From Gigantopelta aegis (taxonomy: Eukaryota; Mollusca; Gastropoda; Neomphalida; Peltospiridae), in NCBI RefSeq assembly GCF_016097555.1, contig NC_054712.1, forward strand, positions 38,459,454-38,523,453: 64,000 nt of DNA, in the 5' to 3' direction. The number at the start of each line of letters is the position of its first letter. Within the stretch, counting starts at the first letter, position 1. The translations under genes and the position numbers were made by a program. This document shows positions 55,851 to 64,000 of the stretch, piece by piece. Under the pieces are notes generated by a model that worked only from the letters and a program-made list of their open reading frames with translations, was not told where the DNA came from and ran no database searches.

Positions 55851-57327
55851 TACTCTTCAAAAGAAGAAACGCAAAACCACATTGTCGTAACATTTGGAGA
55901 ATTGATTTAATTATTGAATGGTGAGTCCGATAATTACCAAATGTTGCAGGATTGTTCACAATTCACTCTAGTCCATTGTGAGTAAGTGATAGGACACACC
56001 ACCAAGGTCAAGGTCATCTGGAGTCAATACCGGGTGTGGCCTCCGCGTGTGTTGACAACTGCCTGGCACCGCCTGCCCATTGAAGCAACCAGAGTACGGA
56101 TGACGTCCCGGGGGATGGTGGCCCACTCGGCCTGCAAGGCTGCTGCCAGCTCGGGTAGGGTCTGGGGCTGTGGTTGTCGCTGTCGGAGGCGTCGGTCCAA
56201 CTCGTCCCATAGATGCTCAATTGGGTTCAAATCCGGTGATATCGATGGCCAAGGAAGGACATTAATGTTGTTGTTCTGTAGGAAAGCCGTTGTGAGACGT
56301 GCTGTGTGAGGCCTGGCGTTGTCATGTTGGAACACTGCGTTGGCGTTGGCCATAACTGGAACGATGTGTGGCCGGAGGATCTGATCAATATAGCCCTGTG
56401 CATTCAAGTTGCCCTGCACGTGGACCAGGTCAGTTCTGCCAGTGTGTGAGATGGCTGCCCACACCATGACACTACCCCCGCCGAATCTGTCCACTTCCTG
56501 CACGCAGTTTGCCGCATAACGTTCACCACGACGCCTATACACGCGACATCTTCCATCATGACGTCGGAGCAGAAATCGGGACTCGTCACTGAACCACACC
56601 AGTCTCCATCGCAGTTGAGGCCATTGTCGATGAATCTGGCACCACTGCAGTCGGAGTCGACGGTGTTGTGGTGTTAAGATGACACCTCGAACTGGACGTC
56701 TGGCACGAATTCCTACCTCACGTAGGCGGTTCCGTACGGTCTGGTCGGATATCCTGTGCAAACCTGGTATTGCTGCGGCTCTGGAGGTGGCAGTAGTCAA
56801 TCGTTCCCGAAGGTGGCGTACCCGGTTGTAGCGGTCCTGCCCGGGGGTAGTGACCCGTGGTCGACCGGATCTATGGAGGTCACGTGTTGATCCATGTTGC
56901 TGGTAACGGTCCCACAGTTTGGAGATGGTGCTTGGGGACACATGGAATGCCATGGCAACGGCCGTTCTGGATTCGCCTGCGTCTAGTCGGCCGATGGCAT
57001 TGTTTCTCTGCGGTTCACTGAGACGTGGCATGTCCTGGATTGTCAACTGTCGGCCAGATACAGAGGCCAGGCAAGCGAACACCCTGCACTTTTATACTGT
57101 CGGTGTTCATGTTGCACGTGCAGACAACGCACGTGCAGTGGTGACATGGTTTGCACGTGGCTGCGTTTTTGCGAATATTCACATTTTGAAACTTTATTTT
57201 ACAGTAGCCGTGGGAATGTGTTTGGGACATGCAATGACCTTATATTCACAAAGCATGAACCAGTAGGAAACATAAAATCGGAGTTATAACCTATTTGTAC
57301 CCTTTTGCGTTTCTTTTTTTGAAGAGA
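55851..57327 (-). mobile_element. Tc1-type DNA transposon, whole-looking, inside the Polinton
   Basis: TA duplications at 55,849-55,850 and 57,328-57,329. The terminal inverted repeats of about 27 bp read TACTCTTCAAAAGAAGAAAC and CTCTTCAAAAAAAGAAACGC (from the other end). It is 1,477 bp with one transposase gene. It matches the decayed copy at 31,330-32,838 almost throughout. Confidence 0.93.
56024..57031 (-). CDS. Tc1-family transposase, intact, DD34E
   Basis: 335 residues, the usual size for Tc1 transposases. ATG chosen at 57,031-57,029 (MPRLSEPQRNNAIGRL) because the reading frame upstream of it has no ATG and family members start here. Residues 1-55 form the first helix-turn-helix (SRTAVAMAFHVSPSTISKLW), GRPR at 56-59, then the second DNA-binding part (DQTVRNRLREVGIRARRP). 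The catalytic triad is D149 (FSDESRF), D237 (QHDNARPHT) and E272 (NPIEHLWDELDRR), with 34 residues between the last two. GGGSVMVWAAIS is the usual core block. It acts in the nucleus, cutting and rejoining at the element ends at TA sites. No stop or shift is seen, so the copy may be active or only recently silent. Confidence 0.92.
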   Translation of the reverse strand: MPRLSEPQRNNAIGRLDAGESRTAVAMAFHVSPSTISKLWDRYQQHGSTRDLHRSGRPRVTTPGQDRYNRVRHLRERLTTATSRAAAIPGLHRISDQTVRNRLREVGIRARRPVRGVILTPQHRRLRLQWCQIHRQWPQLRWRLVWFSDESRFLLRRHDGRCRVYRRRGERYAANCVQEVDRFGGGSVMVWAAISHTGRTDLVHVQGNLNAQGYIDQILRPHIVPVMANANAVFQHDNARPHTARLTTAFLQNNNINVLPWPSISPDLNPIEHLWDELDRRLRQRQPQPQTLPELAAALQAEWATIPRDVIRTLVASMGRRCQAVVNTRGGHTRY

Positions 57328-57329
57328 TA

Positions 57330-58617
57330 TTTAGAATGACAGTCCCCCGGTCTCCGCACTAATCCTGCCAATGAAGTGATCAAAACATAATGCGATGTTA
57401 GTTGTGATTTTAAATATAATAGGTCGACGTGTCGTGCGGAGTTAACATGTGAAACTTTGTCACTGATTTTTAGAGGAAAAATTAAATTTTCTTCATCGCC
57501 TTTATCCTGTTTTTGATTGTAACCATAAACATTAATGCGGAGATCATTCTTTTTTTCGATTTTGCCTATATCTTTTAAAGCCATGGGAAATTTAAACTCT
57601 TCTAAAAATAGTTCAGACATATAAGGTGTATAATGACATGTTTGTTCTCTGACTAAATTTGAATCTGCTGGGTGCAAGTGGGCCAAAATGGCGTAGACGA
57701 AACATTTATCGTCATCTACATTCCTGATGTTGAGAAGACATTTTTTCCTTTGTAATGTGGAAGGCAACGGGAGGTACGAGCTTCCGCGAAAAGGCTGAAA
57801 CACGGTCACAGTCAGTTTAACGGTCAAGACCTCTTCAAAATTCAAATTAGAGGAGTCCCCTTCATAATTATCCATGTCCACCATTATTTTGTTTACAGCC
57901 TGCGCGTAAGCCGTCTCCAAATCGTCGGCTGCAGTAGCCGGGGTCATTTTTGTCCTAAAGTAGGGTATGGTGTATGATTTGTTACATCGGGACCTACTTT
58001 TGAAAATTTGAATTGAGTACAGAGCCCCCATTTAATCGAATGTTTTGATTCCATTTCTGTTTCTAAATGATGAATGATCTCTGGCTGGAGTTTTAATAAG
58101 TAAAACATGGGATCGGCTCCCTCTTGATCACGAGGAACGAATTCAAATTCCCGCACCTTCCCATTAATGGCTTGACGAGAGCATCCCTGTGGTGGTCTCC
58201 TAGACTGTTTAACTTTCGATTCACCCCCTCCACCTACTTGCTGAGAGGGTCGTTTCAGGTGTTTACTTTTGGTATGTGACAACAGAGATTTGGTGGTAGA
58301 AAAAGATTTTTGACAGCGTAGACAGGTGAAAGATTGTGACTGACAAGAAGAAGTAGAAGCCTGAACATTAGCAAAGATGAAAGGTCCAAACTACATTTCT
58401 GACACGTCAAACTATCTCTGTCGTTTAAGTGATAGGTTTTCGTGTGTCTCTTTAAATTATCTTGACGTTTAAACGTTTTCAAACATTGATCACACGAAAA
58501 CAATTGTTCGAATGATCCACAATTGGATTGATGTCTGACTAAGTTGCGTTTAGCACCATAGGTTTTACAACAAAACTCGCAGGTGTAGACAGGGGTGGTG
58601 AAAGAATTTTGAGACAT
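57330..58617 (-). pseudogene. Polinton DNA polymerase N-terminal region with zinc fingers (fossil)
   Basis: It starts with C2H2-like fingers (YTCEFCCKTYGAKRNLVRHQ, FSCDQCLKTFKRQDNLKRH). Further on lies the block CFVYAILAHLHPADSNLVRE and SARHVDLLYLKSQLTSHYVL, typical of the N-terminal extension of many animal Polinton/adintovirus-like polymerases. It is separated from the polymerase body by the Tc1 insertion. Broken. Confidence 0.75.
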
Positions 58618-58621
58618 GATT

Positions 58622-59860
58622 CCAAACTTTTCTTCTTATTTAGTAAAATGAAAACTTTATGTGATAGCAAACAGGAATATGGTAATGCTGAAATTAATAA
58701 CAAAGAGTAACATTATTCTTAGTAATCAAAATAAAATATGTACTGACTCAAACCAAAATTGTCCAAACACTAAAAGTACTTACATTTTCAATATCAAACA
58801 CGTCTTCTAAATGTCCGTTTTACAAAATGCACCCCTGGTATTCCTTCATACATTTGTTGTTGACGAGTGTGTAACATCACTTGTTCAATGTTTGTAGTTT
58901 TGCCAGCATGCGCATATGGTACATTTATAAGATGCGTCCATTGAACTGCTAATTTCAATACATTGTAATGGATTAATTCTAATAAACTCCCTCAATGATG
59001 AGCCATCGTGGATTGTCATTCCCGGTGGCTCTATTAATTTCATCATCGGTGGTCGACGATGCTTCACAAATTGCTGGTTTTGTTGTACAAGGAATGTAGG
59101 TTGGATCTGAAATGTTTAATTTCATTTATCTATTAGTAAAGCCAGTCATGTCCTTTTATACACAAATTGATAATAATATAGCAGAGGTCATTGACTTGGT
59201 AAATATTTTACTTTCGATTACAAATTTGTGTATATTATTTGAATATAGGGTGATCAAACTATCAAAACATGTTGTATAACAAAAAATACTCATTCTACTC
59301 TTAAAATTATTCATATTCCCTATTTCATCTTCTAACAGAACAATGTGTTATTATATTGTAAAATTATGTTACTCATACATAAACTATTAATCATTATTAA
59401 CTTATTATTCACAAATGACTTACCAAATCTACAATAACCAGGTATGTAGATGTTTGTTGTTGGGTTTTTGTTCCGTACGGTCTTGTCAGCTGCGGTGTTC
59501 TAACGATAATAAACACTGCCTTCTTCTTCTGAACGCTTGATCAATACCCCGTTTGTAGCTGACCAACCTTTCGTGCATATATAATACATTAAACAAAATC
59601 TTTACTTATGGTCTAAGTAAATTTCACCTACTACTCGACACGAGTCCACACCTTATCTTGACCACTTGATCCATTTTCAAATGGACAAATGTAACTTGGT
59701 TAAGCTTTTAAAAGGTTCAGCTTGTTGACTGAACACTTTAAAACTTCTATCATTTCGGCTACTTCACCCGATTCCACATCTCGGATTATTTACATTACTT
59801 AGTACTAGTAATGGGATTGACCGTTTTAGTTTCTATTTAAGAACATTAGGCATACCATAT
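58622..59860. other. AT-rich DNA with possible minus-strand exon pair
   Basis: An acceptor AAACATTTCAG precedes a frame (59,111 to 58,885) ending DASYKCTICACWQNYKH, and a donor-like TTTG/GTAAGT lies at about 59,425. Frames on the upstream side are ambiguous and the peptide is not recognised. It could belong to the Polinton flank or to a host gene. Confidence 0.25.
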
Positions 59861-59865
59861 TCAAC

Positions 59866-60125
59866 CGGCCTCAATGGCGCAGTGGTTACACCATCGGCTC
59901 ACAGGCTGGTATGTACTTGGTTCGCACCCCGGTACCGGCTCCCACCCATAGCGAGTTTTTAAGGACTCAGTGGGTAGGTGTAACACCACTAAACCCTCTT
60001 TCTTCTTTAACACTTCTACTAATTCACTCTCCTATCTGGGACGATATGAATAGCATTGGTCATAACTAGCGCCCCGGACAGGCGTGCGCTATAACAGCTT
60101 GCTCTGAATGTGCACATTAAGAACT
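59866..60125 (+). mobile_element. SINE, family C head with a different body
   Basis: CCGGCCTCAATGGCGCAGTG head, GGTTCGCACCCCGGTACCGG B-box region, ACTCAGTGGGTAGGTGTAAC, then a second half (GCGCCCCGGACAGGCGTGCG) unlike the other family C copies here. Confidence 0.75.
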
Positions 60126-60554
60126 ATCTTTTCCTTTACCACATTCAGAGGACGAGTCTATTATATATGAACACGTGGGGTGTCATCGGGCGAGTCTAAC
60201 ACGAACGAGTTTGTTAATTTCTAATTTAAAACGTAATTTCGTGAGATCTAATAATATTAATACGCCCCGGTACTACTTACGAGATGTCAAGCCATACAAA
60301 CATGGTTTCTAAACTTTCACCAAAACACCGACATTCAATAAATGTCTTACAATTGGGTGGAGGGGTCATCTTATTCAATGTTTATTTGACTATGACTGAC
60401 CTGCTTTTGTCAGCGAATATATATATATATATATATATACTCACAAATTTGTTTTATTTCTCCGTTCATCACAACTTTCAATAGCGGTTATTGTTTCCAA
60501 AATATCAATTACAATATTTACACATGCCCGTCAAAAATGGCATTTTGAACACGT

Positions 60555-60690
60555 CCATCTTGTGACGTCACAGTCACGCCCACCTGTCCATCAGGTGACA
60601 TCATAGCCACGCCCACCTGTCCATCATAGGCCACGCCCAGCTCCTCATTATTGCCACGCCCAGCTCCTCACCAACTCCTTATTATTGAGG
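60555..60690 (+). promoter_or_regulatory. Cluster of CACGCCC boxes with a CRE-like site
   Basis: TGACGTCACAGTCACGCCCA is followed by four more CCACGCCCA boxes (60,605-60,665), each within a loose repeat of CCACCTGTCCATCA or GCTCCTCA. CACGCCC is the consensus of KLF/Sp-type factors and TGACGTCA of CREB/ATF. A plus-strand frame (60,746-61,000) follows but has no recognised domain. Confidence 0.35.
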
Positions 60691-60745
60691 AGGGATACTT
60701 ATCCATTTCATACTACTCCCTACTACTCTTTTTCTAGACTTTACT

Positions 60746-61000
60746 TTGCTTTATTGTGATACCATCTCGTATCCTCCGGAGTCGGGCCCGTCTGCACCAT
60801 TATACCAACCCATGACGACTGGACTATACCCTAGTCTGATACTCTCTCGTTCAGACGGATCCGGCTTCTCGAGATCTGTATTTCAGCACAGCACTACACC
60901 TTCAACGTCTATCGACTGTCAATCGGACTTTAAACTTTTAGATCTGCGTTCAAAATTTTATGTCGAAATTACTTCTTTTTTAAAAAATATTATTAAATAG
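60746..61000 (+). CDS. Small hypothetical open frame after the CACGCCC cluster
   Basis: 84 codons, S/P-rich (YPPESGPSAPLYQPMTTG), ending FLKNIIK. It has higher GC than its flanks and lies 60-200 bp after the box cluster. No family recognised. It may be chance. Confidence 0.2.
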   Translation: MLYCDTISYPPESGPSAPLYQPMTTGLYPSLILSRSDGSGFSRSVFQHSTTPSTSIDCQSDFKLLDLRSKFYVEITSFLKNIIK

Positions 61001-61142
61001 TCTGATCCTCACTTCTTTCTCTTATTTAATTTTGGACTGTCCTTCTAAAATGCTCCAATTTATATAAATATTCGGCCGAGCAGTCAATTCTTTTTTTTAT
61101 TGGCTTGTAACCTTCTTCTTTTTTCTTTTTTTTAATCTATTA

Positions 61143-61303
61143 ACTTTTTTACTAATTGCTATTTTCAAAATTCTGCCCATTTTCCCCTCCCCCCCCCCCC
61201 CCCCCCCCTCCATCCCGAGTCAGGCCACCGATCTTATCGGAGGTCGGACTCGGAATGGGCGTGTTCGAAACCCTAGTGGTATATGGGCACGTTAAACTAG
61301 TTA
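61143..61303 (+). repeat. Dispersed repeat with poly-C and GGGCACGTTAAAC end
   Basis: CTGCCCATTTTCCCCTCC, a C run, then GAGGTCGGACTCGGAATGGG, CGTGTTCGAAACCCTAGTGG and TATATGGGCACGTTAAAC. It is the same family as 9,687-9,905, and the CGTTCGAAACCC-like block resembles a pol III B-box. Confidence 0.6.
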
Positions 61304-61338
61304 TCATCATCAATTTTGATGGTCGTTCTAATGTGAAT

Positions 61339-61341
<3 letters not shown>

Positions 61342-61370
<29 letters not shown>

Positions 61371-61389
61371 TGTGTGTGTGTGTGTGTGT

Positions 61390-61432
<43 letters not shown>

Positions 61433-61491
61433 TGTGCGTGTGTCTGTGTGTGTGTCTGTGTGTGTGTCTGTGTGTGTGTCTGTGTATGTCT

Positions 61492-61532
<41 letters not shown>

Positions 61533-61549
61533 TGTGCGTGTGTCTGTGT

Positions 61550-61589
<40 letters not shown>

Positions 61590-61615
61590 CTGGGTGTCTG
61601 TGTCTGTGTGTCTGT

Positions 61616-61647
<32 letters not shown>

Positions 61648-61770
61648 CTGTGTGTCTGTGTCTGTGTGTCTGTGTGTCTGTGTGTGCGTGTGTCTGTGTG
61701 TGTCTGTATGTGTGTGTGTGTCTGTGTGTGTCTGTGTGTGTCTGTGTGTGTGTGTATGTCTGGGTGTGTG
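61342..61770 (+). repeat. 430-bp (GT)n array with periodic TC interruptions
   Basis: GT repeats broken at quasi-regular intervals by TC (TGTGTCTGTG) and by three TATGTCTGGGTGTG units, showing higher-order duplication. The long frames on both strands (CVCVCV, HTHTHT) are not genes. Confidence 0.95.
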
Positions 61771-61775
61771 TTTAA

Positions 61776-64000
61776 AATAAATGTGCCTATGATTCGTCCA
61801 CGCAGTGAGTACATACGATAGGAAGGAAATGTTTTATTTAACGATGCACTCAACACTTTTTATTGACGGTTATATGGCGTCAGACATATGGTTACGGACC
61901 GCTCAGATACAGAGAGAGGAAACCCGCTGTCGCCAATTCATGGGCTACTCTTTTCGATTAGCCAGTAAGGGATCTTTTATATGCACTATCCCACAGACAG
62001 GATAGCACATACCACGGCCTTTGATGTACCAGTCGTGGTGCACTGGCTGGAGCGAGAAATAACTCAACGGGCCCACCGACGGGGATCGATCCCAGACCAA
62101 CCGCGCATCAAGTGAGTACTTTACCACTAGGCTACGTCTCGCCCCAACATACGATAGATGCATGTGTTCAGATCTACACATTGTATTTGGAGGAGTGGGG
62201 TGATATAGATGTCAGAAGACGTATATCCATGTTTTCACCACTATAGTGCGTTCGTGTATGACGGTCATTCCCTCGTATACTGACATCCAGAAAGGGTTCT
62301 GATATTTATATAGAGTGGAGGATACCCTGTGTATCCGTTATTTACTAAAAGCTGTCTTTATTCGACGACTTGTGACTCACCATTCGTCAAAAATCATTTT
62401 GGAAGAATTCGGCCCCATAATTTGTTTTTTTCTTTTATTGACCAAATATTTGGGCCAAGGACTAAAATAAATATGCCTGTAATTCGCCCACACAGTGACT
62501 ACATACGATAGATGCATTTGTGTTTAGATGTACACATTACATTTGAAGGGGTGGGGTGAAGTAGATGTCAGAAGACGTATATCAATGCTTTCACCACTAT
62601 AGTGTTTTCTTGTATTGCGGTCATTGCCTCCTATACTGACTTCCAGAAAGGGTTCTGATATTTATAGGGTGGAGGATACCCTGTGTGAGTGGTCCCTATC
62701 ACTTATGAACTAAAAACTGTGTTTATTGGACTACTTATGACTTACCATTCGTCAAAAATCTTTCGGGAAGAATTCGGCCCAAACATTTGTTTTTTTTCGT
62801 TTATTGATCAAATATTTGAGCCAAGAACTAAAATAAATGTGTCTATGATTCGCCTACGCATTGAATACATACGATATATGCATTTGTATGTATATGTATA
62901 ACTTGTATTTGGAGGGGTGGCATGATATGGATGTCGGCACACAAATACCAATGTTTTCACAACTATAGTGCGGGTTTTTTATGGTGGCCATTCCCTCATG
63001 TACGGACTTCCAGTCAGGATTCTAATATTTATAGAGTGGACGATACCATGTGAGTATGTACTAAAACTCTGTTTATTCGACTACCATTCTTCAAAAATTA
63101 TTCACGAAGAATTCGGCCCCAAAATTAGTTTTTTTGTTTATTTACCAAATATTTGGGCCAAGGACTTGTTTTTTAAAATAAATGTGCCTATTGTTCGCTC
63201 ACACAGTGAATACATGCGACATATGCATTTGTGTTTATATGTACAACTTGTATTTGGAGGGGTGGTATGATATGGATATCAGAACACAAATATCAATATT
63301 TTCACTACTATAGAGCTGTCTGGTATTGCGGTATTTGCCTCATATATACTGACTTCCAGATTGGATTCTTATATGTATAGGGTGCACGATACCCTGTGTG
63401 AGTTGTCCCTATCCGTTATCTACAACAAAATGTGTTTATTCGACTACTTGTGACTCACCATTAATCAAAAATCATTTTTGTTTATTTACCAAATATTTGG
63501 GCCAGGGACTAAAATAAATGTGCCTATTATTCGCCCACGCAGTGAATACATACGATATATGTATTTGTGTTTATATGTACAACTTGTATTTGGAGGTGTA
63601 TGGATGTCAGAACACAAATTTCAATGTTTTCACCATTATAGTGCGTTCTTGTATGGCGGTCGTTGCCTCATATACGGACTTCCAGAAAGAGTTTTCATAT
63701 TTATAGAGTGGGAGATACCCTGTGTGAGTGGTCCCTATCCGTTATGTACTAAAAACTGTGTTTATTCGACTACTTATAACTCACCATTCGTCACAAATCA
63801 TTCTTGGACAATTCGGCCCCAAAATTAGCACTTTTTTGTCATTTATTTAAAAACTATTTTGGCAAGGACTAAAATAAATGTGTCAATGATTTGCACACGC
63901 AGTGAATACATCCGATATATGATTTTTTTTTTAATATGTACACATTGTATCTGGAGGAGTGGGGTGAGCTAGATGTCACAACACATATATGAATGTTTTC
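61776..64000 (+). repeat. Tandem satellite, unit about 350 bp, five or more copies, runs off window
   Basis: The anchor ACATACGATA recurs at 62,147, 62,501, 62,867, 63,212 (variant), 63,548 and 63,908 (variant), spacings 336-366 bp. Each unit holds GTATTTGGAGG, TTTTCACCACTATAG, GATACCCTGTGTGAG, AAGAATTCGGCCC and CAAATATTTGGGCCAAGGAC. Length differences come from local indels. Open frames of 60-116 codons repeat with the unit and show no domain. Confidence 0.92.
61822..62146 (-). mobile_element. SINE, family A head with GTTAAATAAAACATTT tail, inside the satellite
   Basis: It is flanked by the 11-bp duplication ACATACGATAG (61,811-61,821; 62,147-62,157). It is full length: tail GGAAATGTTTTATTTAACGA, core, and reversed head GATCGATCCCAGACCAACCG...GGCTACGTCTCGCCCC. 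Confidence 0.93.

Larger units (their letters stand above)
50040..58620. mobile_element. Polinton/Maverick-type fossil, broken and partial
   Basis: Recognised parts: a packaging-ATPase region and small genes on the plus strand (50,111-51,772) and a protein-primed type B DNA polymerase region on the minus strand (53,223-58,617), facing each other. No integrase, protease or capsid genes and no terminal inverted repeats were found, so the element is incomplete. It carries at least two later insertions: an LTR-type miniature element (52,544-52,961) and a Tc1 transposon (55,851-57,327). It is broken, with a handful of breaks besides the insertions. Long open stretches suggest a moderate age. Confidence 0.8.

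Noticed and set aside
59425-59520. IYIPGYC peptide as a ciliary microtubule inner protein
   Set aside because: The match is only a few residues, the frame is closed shortly upstream, and two frames cross the putative splice junction equally well.
61152-61856. Long frames of 143-234 codons across the GT array
   Set aside because: They are HTHTHT and CVCVCV runs from a microsatellite, with no start context or domain.
62329-63828. Repeated frames with FGPRTKINVP and RPRSEYIR as a possible repeat protein
   Set aside because: They recur with the satellite unit, change frame between units because of indels, and lack a domain.

Overview
The window looks like intergenic and intronic DNA from a mollusc genome, most likely a gastropod. 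The evidence is AT-rich sequence, very long (CT)n, (GT)n and (TA)n tracts, many tRNA-headed SINEs of the kind that crowd gastropod genomes, short MITEs, Tc1-type transposons, and host genes split into small exons with GT-AG junctions. No species can be named from the sequence alone, and no prokaryotic features are present.

Region by region: (1) 1-1,726 holds the last two exons of an unrecognised plus-strand host gene. (2) 1,727-12,680 is gene-poor and carries SINE relics, a TTAA-flanked MITE, a TA-flanked MITE and minisatellites. (3) 12,685-22,380 is the first unit of a segmental duplication. It contains a complete-looking minus-strand gene in four exons for a secreted 243-residue protein: signal peptide, PAN/apple domain, long-form C-type lectin domain. 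All splice phases agree. (4) 24,595-36,250 is the second unit. Its lectin copy keeps only the two lectin-domain exons, one with an in-frame stop, and the block that carries exons 1 and 2 in unit 1 is missing. Its last intron has gained a decayed zinc-finger gene between inverted repeats. Penelope-like retroelement pieces lie between the units. (5) 36,250-50,010 is a mosaic of SINEs (one nested in another), foldback elements, TTAA MITEs, a solo LTR and a Tc1-like element that sits 8 bp from the splice donor of an orphan lectin-type signal-peptide exon. (6) 50,040-58,620 is a broken Polinton/Maverick-type fossil with a packaging-ATPase region, small genes and a protein-primed DNA polymerase region. 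It is invaded by a Tc1 transposon with an intact transposase, and by a 418-bp LTR element without genes whose LTRs each contain a tRNA-like sequence. (7) 58,620-61,340 is mostly unassigned, with a SINE and a cluster of CACGCCC boxes. (8) 61,342-64,000 is a long GT/TC microsatellite followed by a tandem satellite of about 350 bp that runs off the window.

The main biology is a C-type lectin locus, probably for glycan recognition or innate immunity, that has duplicated and partly decayed among several generations of transposable elements. The least familiar item is the small LTR element with tRNA-like LTRs at 52,544-52,961.
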